Positions 39,268 through 49,495 of a DNA stretch of 64,000 nt are shown one piece after another. Both the position numbers and the translations under genes were made by a program. The first letter of the stretch is position 1, and each line of letters starts with the position of its first letter. The notes beneath the pieces are model-generated. The model worked only from the letters and a program-made list of their open reading frames with translations. It was not told the origin of the DNA and did no database searches. Source of the DNA: Symbiodinium natans (lineage: Eukaryota; Sar; Dinophyceae; Suessiales; Symbiodiniaceae); assembly GCA_905221605.1 (NCBI GenBank), contig CAJNDS010002379.1, positions 534,001 to 598,000 of the forward strand. The letters run 5' to 3'.

Positions 39268-39365
39268 TTCATCTAGTTCATGGTTGGGATAGTATGAAGA
39301 ATCTAGATTTTCTTTTCCTTATTGAGTTTAAGTACCCGTAAACATGTAAAATGGTACTCCACGAT
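39268..39365. mobile_element. Family F element, copy 3
   Basis: Starts CTAGTTCATGGTTGGGATA; shares CTTATTGAGTTTAAGTACCC core with copies 1-2; right end diverged. Confidence 0.65.
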
Positions 39366-39559
39366 GACAGAGCGAGTGCTCCTTCGTGAGCAAGATTCAG
39401 CTACAACAGCGTTCCACTACTTCTGAGGGCGGCGTAAGACAACCTAGACCATGAAGCCAATGAACCCAAAGCCCTACCCAGACCATGAACCCTAAGCCCA
39501 AGAGACAGTCAACCCATGAAATCCCTCATGCTACATCCGAAGCCCCTAAGCCCTGAACC

Positions 39560-39650
39560 CCGTGTTCTCCCAGTAGGCGCCTGATGGTTGTGCGCGCAAA
39601 CATAGCACCACTTGCCACCTTCAGCCGGCGGCACAGAGCCAGGCTGAGGG
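39560..39650 (-). CDS. Internal exon, zinc-finger-like
   Basis: Acceptor CCTCAG|CC; reads GSVPPAEGGKWCYVCAHNH then QAPTGRTRG; W-C-xx-C...N resembles RanBP2-type starts. A second frame is also open. Confidence 0.5.
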
Positions 39651-40059
39651 TTGAGGGATTAAGGTCTAGGGTTTTGGGGTTTAGGGTTTAGGGTTTAAGG
39701 TCTAGGGTTTTGGGGTTTAGGGTTTGGGGTCTAGGGTTTTAGGGTCTAGGGTTCTGGAATTGAGGTGTTGGGTTCAGGGATCGCTTTTTTTGTAGTTTAC
39801 TGCCGCGCGAAATGAAAGCAAAATATCTGCGGCCCTTTACACGCCCTAGTTTATTGAGTTTTTGGCCTTTCTGTACAGCATGTTGGGGCTTGCAAGGGGC
39901 CAATTTTAGGTCTTCATCGTATCAAAGAAAAAGACACGCGCGAACTTCGTTCAACAATTATTCTCTTCTTTTTGTGTACCTTATCTCGCGCGAAGGAAAA
40001 GAGCGCCGGAGAAAGAGACTAATATTTACCACTAAAGGAGCACATTAATAAGATAATTA

Positions 40060-40171
40060 CTTGGCTGCACTTAGGAGGGTAGCAAAAAAACAAACTTTTA
40101 GCTGCCTTATTAAGAAACCCAATAAACCCCAAAAGGCTAAAGATGTAAAGTTACAGTAAAGCACCACAAAG
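40060..40171. mobile_element. Family D element, copy 1
   Basis: CTTGGCTGCACTTAGGAGGG ... GCACCACAAAG; ATTA duplicated at 40056-40059 and 40172-40175. Confidence 0.85.
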
Positions 40172-40176
40172 ATTAT

Positions 40177-40293
40177 AAGGGATCCGATTCCATTCCACCT
40201 CCAGGTGCCTGCTTCAGTGAGTGAAACGAATGCACGCATGAAGAGGCAACGGGATCCGCCAAGTGATCCCCAGCGGAGGCGGGAAGAACACCC
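40177..40293 (-). CDS. Exon next to a family D insertion
   Basis: Reads GVLPASAGDHLADPVASSC then VHSFHSLKQAPGGGMESD; runs into the element. Confidence 0.55.
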
Positions 40294-40361
40294 CTGAACC
40301 TTCCGGAACACCTGAAGCCTAAACCCTCTGAACCCTAATCCCTCTGAACCCAAATCCCTCC

Positions 40362-40497
40362 GAACCCCTAAACCCTAAACCCTAAACCCTAAACCCTAAA
40401 CCCTAAACCCTAAACCCTAAACCCTAAACCCTAAACCCTAAACCCTAAACCCTAAACCCTAAACCCTAAACCCTAAACCCTAACCCTAAACCCTAAA
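40362..40497 (+). repeat. CCCTAAA array (19 units)
   Basis: Near perfect. Confidence 0.9.
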
Positions 40498-40509
40498 AGG
40501 GAGGGGGGA

Positions 40510-40548
40510 GGAGGGAGGAACTCCCTGCCAAGCAGCCGTGGATCGAGT
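40510..40548 (-). CDS. Short exon
   Basis: Acceptor CCCCAG|GTCGG; reads VGGALDPRLLGREF. Confidence 0.5.
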
Positions 40549-40699
40549 GCACCTCCGACCTGGGGGAAGTAGGGGGGGGGGGGGGTCTCGGACCACGAAA
40601 ATGAGACCCCCTGGGTTTAGGGTTTAGGGTTTAGGGTTTAGGGGTTTCAGGATGTCTTGAAGGGTCTATCAGGCTTTACTTGAGAGGGGGGGGGGGTTG

Positions 40700-40921
40700 T
40701 TCTCAGTTCCATTCTTCTCTCGTTCGGGCTGTTGAGTTGAATAGACCTTGGGGACGAAATGAGCCCTAAAAAGGGTTTAGGGTTCATATACCTTACTAGG
40801 AGTTATAGTAGCATAGGGTATATGGCCCCATTTTTAGGGTTAATTTCGTCCCCAAGGGAGGGCTTCGGGCTGAGGCTTGCGGATGTTGATGCGACTTTGG
40901 CCTACAATCAAGCCTGCCAGC
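40700..40921 (-). CDS. Coding frame interrupted by a family A element
   Basis: 40921-40858 (acceptor GTCAAG|GCTGG) reads LAGLIVGQSRINIRKPQPE; after the element the same frame continues YSTQQPEREKNGTENN. Exact excision with one target copy would restore it, but the site offers no GT, GC or GA donor. Confidence 0.55.
40746..40857. mobile_element. Family A element, copy 5
   Basis: CCTTGGGGACGAAATGA ends (right side TAATTTCG variant); GA duplicated at both sides. The only copy whose flanking base does not form a usual donor. Confidence 0.85.
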
Positions 40922-41164
40922 CTTGACGGAAACCCAAGCCCGCCTAAACTCTAAACCCTAAACCCTAAACCCTAAACCCTGAGAACAACCCAGCCCGCAC
41001 CCGGCCCAAGGCCCCTGCAGCCTTAAACCCCCTAAACCCTAAACCCTAAACCCTAAACCCTAAACCCTAAACCCTAAACCCTGCTGCGGTGCCAGAGCTA
41101 CTCCAAAACCCCCAAGCTCTCGAAACCTTGCAGCCCTTAAGAGCCATGAAAGGCCCTTGAAGGC

Positions 41165-41308
41165 CTTCACTTGGAATGTTAGGGTTTAGGGCTTAGAGTT
41201 TAGGGTTCGTGGTTTAGGGTTTAGGGTTTAGGGTTTAGGGTTTAGGGTTTAGGGTTTAGGGTTTAGGGTTTAGGGTTTAGGGTTTAGGGTTTAGGGTTTA
41301 GGGTTTTT
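41165..41308 (+). repeat. TTTAGGG array
   Basis: About 15 units. Confidence 0.9.
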
Positions 41309-41311
41309 GCC

Positions 41312-41402
41312 TGAGCTTTGCAGCCTGCGCCACATTCAGGGCCCATGCGCTCACGGCATCTCTCCTCCATTGGCTTCCTGGCCTTTCAGGCCTCTTTTTC
41401 GG
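41312..41402 (-). CDS. Internal exon, basic
   Basis: Acceptor ACTGCAG|CCG; reads PKKRPERPGSQWRRDAVSA then WALNVAQAAKLRQ. Confidence 0.7.
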
Positions 41403-41497
41403 CTGCAGTTTTTAGGCCCAACCCTAAACCCTAAACCCTAAACCCTAAACCCTAAACCCTAAACCCGAAGGCCGTACAAGTCAGCAGCGGTCAGCAT

Positions 41498-41569
41498 CTA
41501 GTTTCCCACAACCACGGATCGGCCTGTCTTCTCTGGCTGCTTCCTCAGACCACGCAGCAGCCGGTTCAG
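41498..41569 (-). CDS. Exon with stop; possible second start below
   Basis: Reads NRLLRGLRKQPEKTGRSVV then VGN and TAG; directly after it MLTAADLYGLR is open to a GTTTAGGG donor. Confidence 0.55.
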   Translation of the reverse strand: MNRLLRGLRKQPEKTGRSVVVGN

Positions 41570-41599
41570 GGTTTAGCGAGTTAGCTGAGCATTAGGGTT

Positions 41600-42205
41600 T
41601 AGGGTTTAGGGTTTAGGGTTTAGAGTTCAGGGTTTAGGGTTTAGGGCACTCTAATCCCTCATAAGGACTGCTAGGACAAGGGGGAAACATCCCAAGCCTA
41701 AAGCCCTTAACTCTGACCTGCCAGAGGCGCTTCACAAAAGCCACAAACTCTTAACCTCCAACCCTAAACCCCTAAACTTGCTGAGTTCATAAGCCCTCAA
41801 AATGTGCACTTTCAATTCTACAGGGGATTGAAGTATCCCAAAACGTGAAAAGTGTACTCACACAGCTACTCAGAACCCTAAACCCTAAGCCCTAAACCCT
41901 AAACCCTAAAACCTAAACCCTAAACCCTAAACCCTAAACCCTAAACCCTACCCAAGGGCTCCAAGGACCTTGCTACAGAGGGACTAAGGGTTTAGGGTTT
42001 AGGGCTTAGGGTTTAGGGTTTAGGGCTACGTAGGGAAGGTTCTGAGGTTTCATACTTCCAGGGGCTTCCAGGGCCAACAGACCTCTTCAATCCCCAAAAC
42101 CCGAAGCCTCAGACCTCTTCAGCCCTAAACCCTGAACCCTAAACCTCTTCAACCCTAAACCCTAAAGCCTAAACCCTAAACCCTAAACCCCTTTGAACCC
42201 CCTAA
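41600..42205 (+). repeat. Telomere-like blocks, family P and E repeats
   Basis: TTTAGGG runs, a family P word near 41650, a family E repeat near 41775-41870 (TTGCTGAGTTCATAAGCCC, also at 49935), CCCTAAA 41870-41950. No gene seen. Confidence 0.6.
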
Positions 42206-42208
42206 AGC

Positions 42209-42281
42209 CTGAATCCCCGTTCCAAGGCCACTGCTTCGGACCGAACACGCCCCCCGGGCCCAAACACTGAGCAGTGAGCGC
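42209..42281 (-). CDS. Internal exon
   Basis: Acceptor CATCAG|GCGCTC; reads AHCSVFGPGGRVRSEAVAL then ERGF; GC donor. Confidence 0.75.
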
Positions 42282-42602
42282 CTGATGGGCTTTGGGTTTA
42301 GGGGTCAGGGTTTAGGGTTTAGGGTTCAGCGTTTCGGGTTTAGGGCTTAGGGTTTGCTCATTGTTTATCGTATTATTGCATTTTTGTCGGTACTATGAAC
42401 CTACCTTACATACGCAGTTACATTTTCGGGTTGTATATGCGCACCAATGTTGTGTCATTTCTTGCCAGATTGCTGCGTTCTTTGTTAATATTTATGTTCT
42501 TTTTGGTGGGGAGGTTAGGGTTTGTGGTGTTGATATTGGGGGGGGGGGGAGGGCGGCTGAGTGCATACTGATCTTGTGGGTTTGAGGGGGCTTAAGAGCT
42601 AC

Positions 42603-42670
42603 TTGCCAGTTCTACGCAGGAAGTTCTGTACCATAGGTGAACTCGTGCGGTGATCCTGCTTCCGACACGT
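42603..42670 (-). CDS. Internal exon
   Basis: Acceptor CTGTAG|ACGTG; reads TCRKQDHRTSSPMVQNFLR then RTG; donor GTAGCTC. Confidence 0.75.
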
Positions 42671-42891
42671 CTACAGGATTTGGGGCTTGAGGTTGAGGGT
42701 TTAGGGATTCAGGTTTTGGATTTGAGGTTGAATACAGTCTCAGGAGCTGAGAGTCGTCGAAGCCTAGATCCGAAAGGGTTTGGGGTTTAGGGTTTAGGAT
42801 TTAGGGGTTAGGATTTAGGACTTAAGGTTTAGGGTTTACGGCCCCAATCAAAAAAGCATGCAAGCTATGATGCTCAGCTCTCTAAGTGGCT

Positions 42892-42971
42892 GCCGTCACA
42901 ACAGCAAGGTACCAAAGGAAGCTTGCTCTTACAGCCAAACGCGAAGCCTCAATGCGAGTTTGAGGCATGAA
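42892..42971 (-). CDS. Exon, possibly C-terminal
   Basis: Acceptor GGGGAG|TTCATG; reads FMPQTRIEASRLAVRASFL then WYLAVVTAAT and TAG. Confidence 0.7.
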
Positions 42972-43185
42972 CTCCCCAAAGCCCCCCAAAACCCCAAAAC
43001 CCCAAATGGGAGGTTCTCTAAGTTCTGGACCCTGCTGTGGGATCCTACTTTAATACGGAGCCTGACATATAGGGTCCCCAAACAGAGGGTTTAGGGGCTA
43101 TGGCTTAGGGGGTAGAGAACTACCCATAGTATGATGGTCTAAACCCTAAACCCTAAACCCTAAACCCTAAACCCTGAACCCTGAC

Positions 43186-43251
43186 TGCGAGGGCCTCCTT
43201 CTGCTCCTGCGAAGGTGTCGAGGTCAACTCGCGGACGCGTCCGCACAAGAC
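43186..43251 (-). CDS. Internal exon
   Basis: Acceptor CCCAAG|GTCTTG; reads VLCGRVRELTSTPSQEQKE then ALA; donor GTCAGGG. Confidence 0.75.
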
Positions 43252-43364
43252 CTTGGGCAAGGGATTTCAGTGTAGGGTTTAGGGTTTAGGGTTTTAGGGA
43301 GTAGGGGGTTTAGGGTTTAGGGTTTAGGGTTCAGGGTTTAGGGTTCAGAGTTTAGGGTTCGGAC

Positions 43365-43500
43365 CCTGAAGGTTGTACCCTTGCGTTTTTTTTGGGGCCC
43401 CTTTTTCAGGATCCCTAAGGGAATAGAAGGGCCATCTGAGGAGTATGTTCAGGGAAACCTTTGGGGGTACAACCTTAGGGGTACGAGCCTTTCATCCTTT
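43365..43500. mobile_element. Family K repeat, copy 2
   Basis: Matches 29905-30045 over GAAGGTTGTACCCTTG and AGGGAATAGAAGGGCCAT. Confidence 0.5.
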
Positions 43501-43713
43501 GACCTCTGGCATGGGATGCTGGGCAGCAGAGTTTGAGGGGTTTAGGGTTTAGGGTTTAGGGTTTAGGGTTTAGGGTTTATAGGGTTTAAGGTTTATAGGG
43601 TTTAGGGTTTAGGGGTTTTGGGTTTGGGTGGTTTAGGGTTTTAGGGGTTTAGGGGTTTAGGGTTTGGGGTTTTTGGGTTTTTAGGGTTTAGGGGCTTGCC
43701 CTAAACCCGGAAT

Positions 43714-43779
43714 TCAGGCTGTGTAGGGCGTGGGGTACAAAAGACCCCACTTCAGCCCAATGATGGTACAAAGCCCTCC
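43714..43779 (-). CDS. Exon, possibly C-terminal
   Basis: Acceptor GCACAG|GGAGGG; reads GGLCTIIGLKWGLLYPTPY then TA and TGA. Confidence 0.7.
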   Translation of the reverse strand, partial: GGLCTIIGLKWGLLYPTPYTA

Positions 43780-43964
43780 CTGTGCGCGACTGTGCAAACT
43801 ACTGTGGCATAGGGCTTACCCTAAACCCTAAACCCTAAACCCTAAACCCAAAACCCAAAACCCAAAACCGCACCGTTTAGGGTTTAGGGTTTAGGATAGT
43901 ATGACGGTCATATCAGGCGGCTGAAGGACACTTACAAAACTCGAAGCCCGGAATCCCAACACCA

Positions 43965-44045
43965 CAGGGGGTTTAGGGTTTAGGGTTTAGGGTTTAGGGT
44001 TTAGGGTTTAGGGTTTAGGGTTTAGGGTTTAGGGTTTAGGGTTTC
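43965..44045 (+). repeat. TTTAGGG array
   Basis: 11 units. Confidence 0.9.
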
Positions 44046-44095
44046 GGGTCCTCCTACTTGGGGCCCCCACACGGCAGAGGAACATGATTCGCACC
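44045..44095 (-). CDS. Internal exon
   Basis: Acceptor GCTGAG|GGTGCG; reads VRIMFLCRVGAPSRRT. Confidence 0.6.
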
Positions 44096-44109
44096 CTCAG
44101 CGAGCTCGG

Positions 44110-44240
44110 GTTTGGGGGTTTGGGGGTTTGGGGGTTTAGGGGTGTAGGGGTTTAGGGGTTTAGGGGTTAGGGGTTTAGGGTTTAGGGTTTAGGGTTCAGG
44201 TTTCAGGGTTCAGGGTTCAGGGTTTAGGGTTTAGGGGCAT
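44110..44240 (+). repeat. TTTGGGGG / TTTAGGG / TTCAGGG blocks
   Basis: Successive clean runs of different units. Confidence 0.85.
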
Positions 44241-44561
44241 TTAAGGGCACAGCTGCTTTAAGGGCTTCAGGGGGCGGGGCTTAAGCCTTATTGCCTTTCA
44301 GGTGTGTTATTTGGGTTTTCGGAGTCCATAAGTGTAGTTTTTGTTTATGTCTTTTTTTTTGGGTGTGGTGGGGGGGGGGGGGGGGGCATTGGAGGCGGGG
44401 CTAAGCCCGGGCGTTTAGGGTCTTGGGTTTTCAAGGCAGACCCAGGCAGACCCAAAGTAAACCCTAAACCCTAAACCCAAAACCCAAAGCCCCAAAACCC
44501 AAAACCCTAAACCCTAAACCCGACACCCTAAGCCGCTGCCATCACCGACTTTCACAACCCA

Positions 44562-44625
44562 AGGCGAAGGTCGGCGCAGCAAGAATCAGCCGGGTACCCT
44601 GCATGCCAATCAGCACCGAGGAAGG
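44562..44625 (-). CDS. Internal exon, Cys-containing
   Basis: Reads FLGADWHAGYPADSCCADL then RLG; donor GTTGTG. Confidence 0.65.
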
Positions 44626-44849
44626 GTTTAGGGTCTAGGGTTTCGGTTTAGGATTCCCAAAATAGGCTTCCCCTCAATAATATACCCCCCCCCCCCCAAC
44701 CAAAAAAAAACACTATAACCCTTGGTCTAGGAATCCCCCAAAAAAGGTACCCGCATTTTCGGAAGCCCCCTATTTGGGTTCAGGGTTAGAGGTTCAGCGT
44801 TTCGGCTTTCTGGTTTAGGGCTTAGGGGTTTGGGGCTCCAGGTTTGGCC

Positions 44850-44950
44850 CCTAAACTCCTAAACTCCTAAACTCCTAAACTCCTAAACTCCTAAACTCCT
44901 AAACTCCTAAACTCCTGAACTCCTGAACTCCTAAACTCCTGAACTCCTAA
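44850..44950 (+). repeat. CTCCTAAA octamer array
   Basis: About 12 units of CTCCTAAA with CTCCTGAA. Confidence 0.9.
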
Positions 44951-45062
44951 ACTTTAAACCCTACACCCACAACAAGCTCGTTTTTTCCCACCGCAGGACG
45001 ATCCAAAACCTTTCTGTTAGCATGTATCTGGCTCCTAAGATGTGACTCCTATCAGTAATCTA

Positions 45063-45212
45063 CCTGAAGGTTCATGGTACTTACTAACCAAGTATAACTG
45101 GGCTTAAAACCCTACTTATACTTGGGATAACCCCTATAAGGCCGTTTAGGGGTATTCCAAGTAGGGTTATAAGTAAAAAAAAAATGGTTACTAAGTACCA
45201 TGAACCTTCAAG
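45063..45212. mobile_element. Family B MITE, copy 5
   Basis: Ends CCTGAAGGTTCATGGTACTT / AAGTACCATGAACCTTCAAG; left flank TA. Confidence 0.75.
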
Positions 45213-45242
45213 CAGGAGTAACAGCCCCAAACCCTAAACCTC

Positions 45243-45297
45243 CTTCAGACCCAGGGAATGCACCCTCTACAGAATGCAAGGACACCGGCACCACAGA
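45243..45297 (-). CDS. Possible exon
   Basis: Reads VVPVSLHSVEGAFPGSE, donor GTTTAGGG; the plus strand is also open. Confidence 0.4.
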
Positions 45298-45431
45298 ACC
45301 AAAACCCAATCTCAAAACCCCTAAGCCCCAAACCTCTAAGCCGTAAATCCTACTCTCACATACACCCCTAAACCCTACGCCCTAAACCCTAAACCCTAAA
45401 CCCGAAACCCTAAACCCTAAACCCTAAACCC

Positions 45432-45500
45432 ACGCCAATTCGGGCCAGCTTCGTGTACCTGAGCTCGCAAAATGAGGGGTTCCAGGCCAAAGAAGTTGGG
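45432..45500 (-). CDS. Internal exon
   Basis: Acceptor TTAAAG|CCCAAC; reads PNFFGLEPLILRAQVHEAG then PNWR; donor GTTTAGGG. The plus strand also has an open frame. Confidence 0.55.
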
Positions 45501-45679
45501 CTTTAAACAACCCTAACCCCCAAACCCTAAACCCTACACCCTAAACCCTATTTATAGGAGGTTCAGGCTTCGCTGATATAGGATAAGGAAGGACCTTTAG
45601 GGTTCAGGGTTTCGGGTTTAGGGTTTAGGGTTCAGACCCTGCTGTATCAGGGTTTTCTAACGCTTCGACCCTAAACACT

Positions 45680-45835
45680 TTAGGGGTTTAGGGGTTTAGG
45701 GGTTTAGGGGCTTAGGGCTTTAGAGGTTTAGGGTTTAGGGTTTAGGGGTTTAGGGTTTAGGGTTTAGGGTTTAGGGTTTAGGGTTTAGGGTTTAGGGTTT
45801 AGGCTTAGGGTTTCGGGGTCTTAGGAGCTCAGGCC
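45680..45835 (+). repeat. TTTAGGGG and TTTAGGG array
   Basis: Octamer block then heptamer block. Confidence 0.9.
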
Positions 45836-45849
45836 CCGAGAATGGGCGG

Positions 45850-45913
45850 GGCTTGAGGGCGCGCGGTGTACTACACCCACCGGCTTGAGGGCGCGCGGTG
45901 TACTACACCCACC
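45850..45913 (+). repeat. 32-bp exact tandem duplication
   Basis: GGCTTGAGGGCGCGCGGTGT... at 45850-45881 and 45882-45913. Confidence 0.9.
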
Positions 45914-46119
45914 CCCATTTAAGGCTTGGGGTTCTAGAGGTCCGTGAGGCTGTTTAATACCATGTAATTAGGGCTCAGGGTTTAGGGTTTAGGGTTTAGG
46001 ATTAGGGTTTAGGGTTTAGGATTTAGGGTTTAGGGCTAACCCCGAGACTTATAGGGACTCTCATTTAATGGGTTGGTGGGGCCCAAAGACCACCAATCAT
46101 GATGCTTTGGGGCACTAAG

Positions 46120-46304
46120 CTAGACCGAAGAGTAGCCTAGGAATAAAAAGGGTACCCTTTTGGGGGTTGAGCGGATGATAAGGGAAACCCAACCCTACAA
46201 AAGGGAAGTAAGGGAATAAAAAGGGTACCCTTTTCGGGATTAAGGGTATGATAAGGGAAACCCAAGCCTAAAAAAAGGAAAGAAGGGCCTACTGCGGGTC
46301 CTAG
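46120..46304. mobile_element. Family C element, copy 2, internally duplicated
   Basis: CTAGACCGAAGAGTAGCC ... GGGCCTACTGCGGGTCCTAG, TAAG on both sides. The GGAATAAAAAGGGTACCC...GGGAAACCCA module occurs twice. Confidence 0.8.
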
Positions 46305-46853
46305 TAAGGGTCAAGTTGACTTCTGAACCGAAACACCACGCCCTAAGTTGATGAACAACCGCAAATGACGGTGCACCCTATATGGGCCCTAGAGACTTAC
46401 GCCCTAAACCCTATAGACACTAAACACTTGAACCCTAAACCAGGATACTGCACAGCCCGTACTGCAGACCTTTCGGGCCCCGGGGACTGTTTGGAGTTCC
46501 GGACCTAAAGGCTCTAAGCAAATCTGGGTGCTTGGGTGTATAGGGTTTATTTAAGGTTTAGGGTCTAGGGCTGAGGGTAGGTTTATAGGGTTTCTAGGGT
46601 TTAGAGCTTAGGATTTCCAAGGTTTATCGAGTTTATAAAGGGTTGAAACTGCCAAACCCAGAAGGGCCTAAGCCTAAACCCTGCCTTTAGAACCCAAAGC
46701 CTACATTTCTGCAGCTTAAGATACTGCGGATGAGGTTTTAGGGTTTAAGGTTACCCCCCTGGAAGAGCCAAAGCCTAGACATATTCTTTGTAGCTTAAGA
46801 TAATGGGTTTAGGGTTGAGGGTTTAGGGTTTAGGGTTTAGGGTTTAGGGCTAC

Positions 46854-46960
46854 CCCTTAAAGGACTCTTGTCTTGGCCCAGCTTAAGATAACGCATCCCC
46901 CTTATCAGACTCTCTTCGGTAACTTTGAAGACGTCGACTCGTGGGTTCTTCAGGTCAACC
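46854..46960 (-). CDS. Internal exon
   Basis: TTTAG|GGTTGAC acceptor; reads VDLKNPRVDVFKVTEESLI, RGMRYLKLGQDKSPLR; donor GTAGCCC. Confidence 0.8.
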
Positions 46961-47120
46961 CTAAACCCTAAACCCTAAACCCTAAACCCTAAACCCTGAA
47001 CCCTAAACCCTAAATCCTAAACCCTAAACCCTAAAGCGTAAACCCTAAAACCCTGAAACCCTGAACCCTAATACCCTAAACCCTAAACCCTAATACCCTA
47101 AAACCCTAAACCCCTGAAAA
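46961..47120 (+). repeat. CCCTAAA array with phase shifts, intronic
   Basis: Joins exons 47209-47122 and 46960-46854 as one candidate intron of about 160 bp. Confidence 0.75.
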
Positions 47121-47121
47121 C

Positions 47122-47209
47122 CCCAATAGTCTCGTCCAGGTGCGACTCGTTGACCCGCACGCCGCCCCCGGTGTAGCCCATGCTTGTTCCAGAATTGTCC
47201 TCAGAAGCT
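47122..47209 (-). CDS. Internal exon
   Basis: Acceptor CCTTAG|AGCTTC; reads SEDNSGTSMGYTGGGVRVN then ESHLDETIG; donor GTTTTCAGG. Confidence 0.8.
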
Positions 47210-47297
47210 CTAAGGTGGTGTTGGCATTATGTAGGAGGTTTTAGGGTTTAAAGGTTTGCGGAGTTTAGGATTTTAGGAGTTTAGGGGGTTACTAAGG

Positions 47298-47330
47298 GCC
47301 CATGCTTGTTCAAGCATTGTCCTCAGAAGC
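47298..47330 (-). pseudogene. Duplicated fragment of the exon at 47122-47209
   Basis: CCCATGCTTGTTC.A...TTGTCCTCAGAAGC matches 47177-47208 with small changes. Confidence 0.65.
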
Positions 47331-47678
47331 CGAGCTCACAAGGTATTTGGGGGCTTAGGGTTTTATTAGGGTTTCGGGTCTAGTGCGCAGGGTTCGAAGA
47401 AGAAAGCGGAACTTAAGACCCTAGGCCCTTAAAACCCTGAACCCTGTAAACCCTACAAACCTTACCTTAGACGCTACCTTCCGACGGTTAGCCCTCTGTA
47501 GACAACTGAGTGTGTGTTCTGGAGGGTTAACTTTTTCAAACGGCATTGCGGACACTCAGCCCTGAACCCTGGGTAGGGTTTTGCTGTTTAGGGGGATCTA
47601 CAGGGATTTTTAGGGCGCATCAAGTTCATAGGACTTATCGGGCCTACAGGGATTACAGGGTTTAGGCTTCCGAAAATG

Positions 47679-47777
47679 CTAGTGATCCTCCAGGAACAGC
47701 CAGTTGAGGCAAGCGGCGGCAAAGTAAAAGCCGTGCCCCCACGCTGTGCCCACAGCGCTGCCGACATAGGCAATGTC
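47679..47777 (-). CDS. Last exon of a membrane-type protein
   Basis: Acceptor CCAAAG|GACATT; 32 codons plus TAG: DIAYVGSAVGTAWGHGFYF then AAACLNWLFLEDH. Hydrophobic and aromatic, so probably the last membrane segment of a larger protein. Confidence 0.8.
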   Translation of the reverse strand, partial: DIAYVGSAVGTAWGHGFYFAAACLNWLFLEDH

Positions 47778-48416
47778 CTTTGGCAAGCTTTGGGGGCTTT
47801 GGGGGCTTTAGGGTTTAGGGTTTAGGATTTTGGGTTTAGGGTTCAGGGCAATAACCCTAAACCCTGAACCTCTAGACCCTAAATATCCCTAAGCCCAGTA
47901 TATCCCTAAGTCCTAAGCTCCAATGTAGGGTCCAGGGTCCCCCCCCCCCCCCCCCCCAGTTGCCGATCATTCAGAGACTTGGCTGGGTCTATAGGAAGTC
48001 TTAACGTAGGGTTTAAGGTTTAGGGTTCGGGTGTATGGACTTGATTGGGGTTCAAGTAAGTCGTACGAAGTCATAGCTGAGATTGACCTACTTATAACCT
48101 CCCTTCTCTAACTACCCATGAACCAACCCTGCACCTAGTCTGGGCAAAAGGCTATAGGCTTTATAGGTATTTGGATATATATACATATATATGTATATGT
48201 TGATTTGAGTTTCATGCGGCTGTTGACGAAAAATGTGCGACCTAGGGGGTTTTGGGGCGTTGGGGAGTGTCGTAGAAGCCATACAAACCCCACACCCCCA
48301 AACCCCCAAACAGAATATAGGGGTCGGAATATTTACTAATATTATTCCCTTATGGCCCCTTTATTACGATAATCTAAGAACCCCCAAAACCCTAATTCTA
48401 AAGGTCCCTGTACTAC

Positions 48417-48461
48417 GTTCTGAGAGCCGCGCGAATCCGTTGGCGCAGATCCCACCCGCAC
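48417..48461 (-). CDS. Short internal exon
   Basis: Acceptor CTGCAG|GTGCG; reads CGWDLRQRIRAALR; donor GTAGTAC. Confidence 0.7.
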
Positions 48462-48469
48462 CTGCAGAG

Positions 48470-48702
48470 GACCCTAAACCCTAAACCCTAAACCCTAAAC
48501 CCTAAACCCTAAAACCCTAACACCCTAAAACCCTAACACCCCAAAACCCTAAAACCCAAAAACCCAAAAACCCAAAAACCCAAAAACCCAAAAACCCGAA
48601 AACCCAAAAACCCAAAAACCCAAAAACCCAAAAACCCTAAAACCCTAAAACCCAAAAACCCTAAAACCCTAAAACCCTAAAACCCAAAAAACCCTAAAAC
48701 CC
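48470..48702 (+). repeat. CCCTAAA / CCCAAAAA / CCCTAAAA array
   Basis: A run of about ten CCCAAAAA octamers inside CCCTAAAA units. Confidence 0.9.
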
Positions 48703-48749
48703 TAAGGTTGGCCAGATTGAAGCCCTCTGCCAAGAAGACTCGAAGAACC
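48703..48749 (-). CDS. Short internal exon
   Basis: TTTAG|GG acceptor; reads FFESSWQRASIWPTL; donor in GGTTTTAG. Confidence 0.65.
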
Positions 48750-48830
48750 CTAAACCCTAAACCCTAAACCCTAAACCCTAAACCCTATGATCCTCAAAAA
48801 CCGGAATTGTAGGGCTCCAAGACACCCCTT

Positions 48831-48960
48831 TTAGGGGTCCATGTACCTACATGGTCTATACTTGGGCCCTAAAGCTACTCTATGGGTTTAGGGTTTAGGG
48901 TTTAGGGGGGAGCCCGTTTAAGGCCCAAGTATATACTATATAGGTACATGGGCCTTTAGG
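48831..48960. mobile_element. Family J inverted-repeat element, copy 1
   Basis: TTAGGGGTCCATGTACCTA ... TAGGTACATGGGCCTTTAGG; second pair CTTGGGCC / GGCCCAAG. A TTTAGGG run sits at the hairpin tip. Confidence 0.75.
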
Positions 48961-49370
48961 GCACTGTACATAATAAGGTCCCATACTATTCGGATCCCTA
49001 CAAACAAGGACAAGGGACCGTACTAAGGGCCCATGGTTCCAACCATAGAGGAATAAAACAGGAACATCAACGGGCTTAGGGTTTCGGGTGTAGGGTTCAG
49101 GGCTCAGGGAACCGAAAATCAAGAAGGAACATAACATAAACAAAAAAAAACACACACACACACACAAACAACGGCCTACCCGGAAAACCTTCAAAACCTT
49201 CAATGCCAAACCTCTGATCCCTAAATCCGAAAGACCCCTAGGCTGATAACTCTAAACACTTGAACCCGAACCCCTTAGCCCCCTAGCTCACAACTCGAAA
49301 CTCTCAACCCTTAACCCCCCTCCCCCCCGCGCAAGCCCAGGACTCCAAACACTGAACCCAAAACCCTAAA

Positions 49371-49495
49371 CTACTAGTTGCTTAAGAACCCCAAAAGAAC
49401 ATTAAGAATCCCTATACTACCCTTCTAAGGAAAGAATACTTTGTGTTTTTTGTTTTTTTTGGGGGGGTTCTTAAGCAATTACTAGTAAACCCCAC
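49371..49495. mobile_element. Family M inverted-repeat element, copy 2
   Basis: CTACTAGTTGCTTAAGAACC ... GGTTCTTAAGCAATTACTAG with TAAA on both sides. Confidence 0.75.

Noticed and set aside
40057-40170. Hydrophobic minus-strand protein shared with 59193-59304
   Set aside because: The shared peptide is simply a translation of the family D element.
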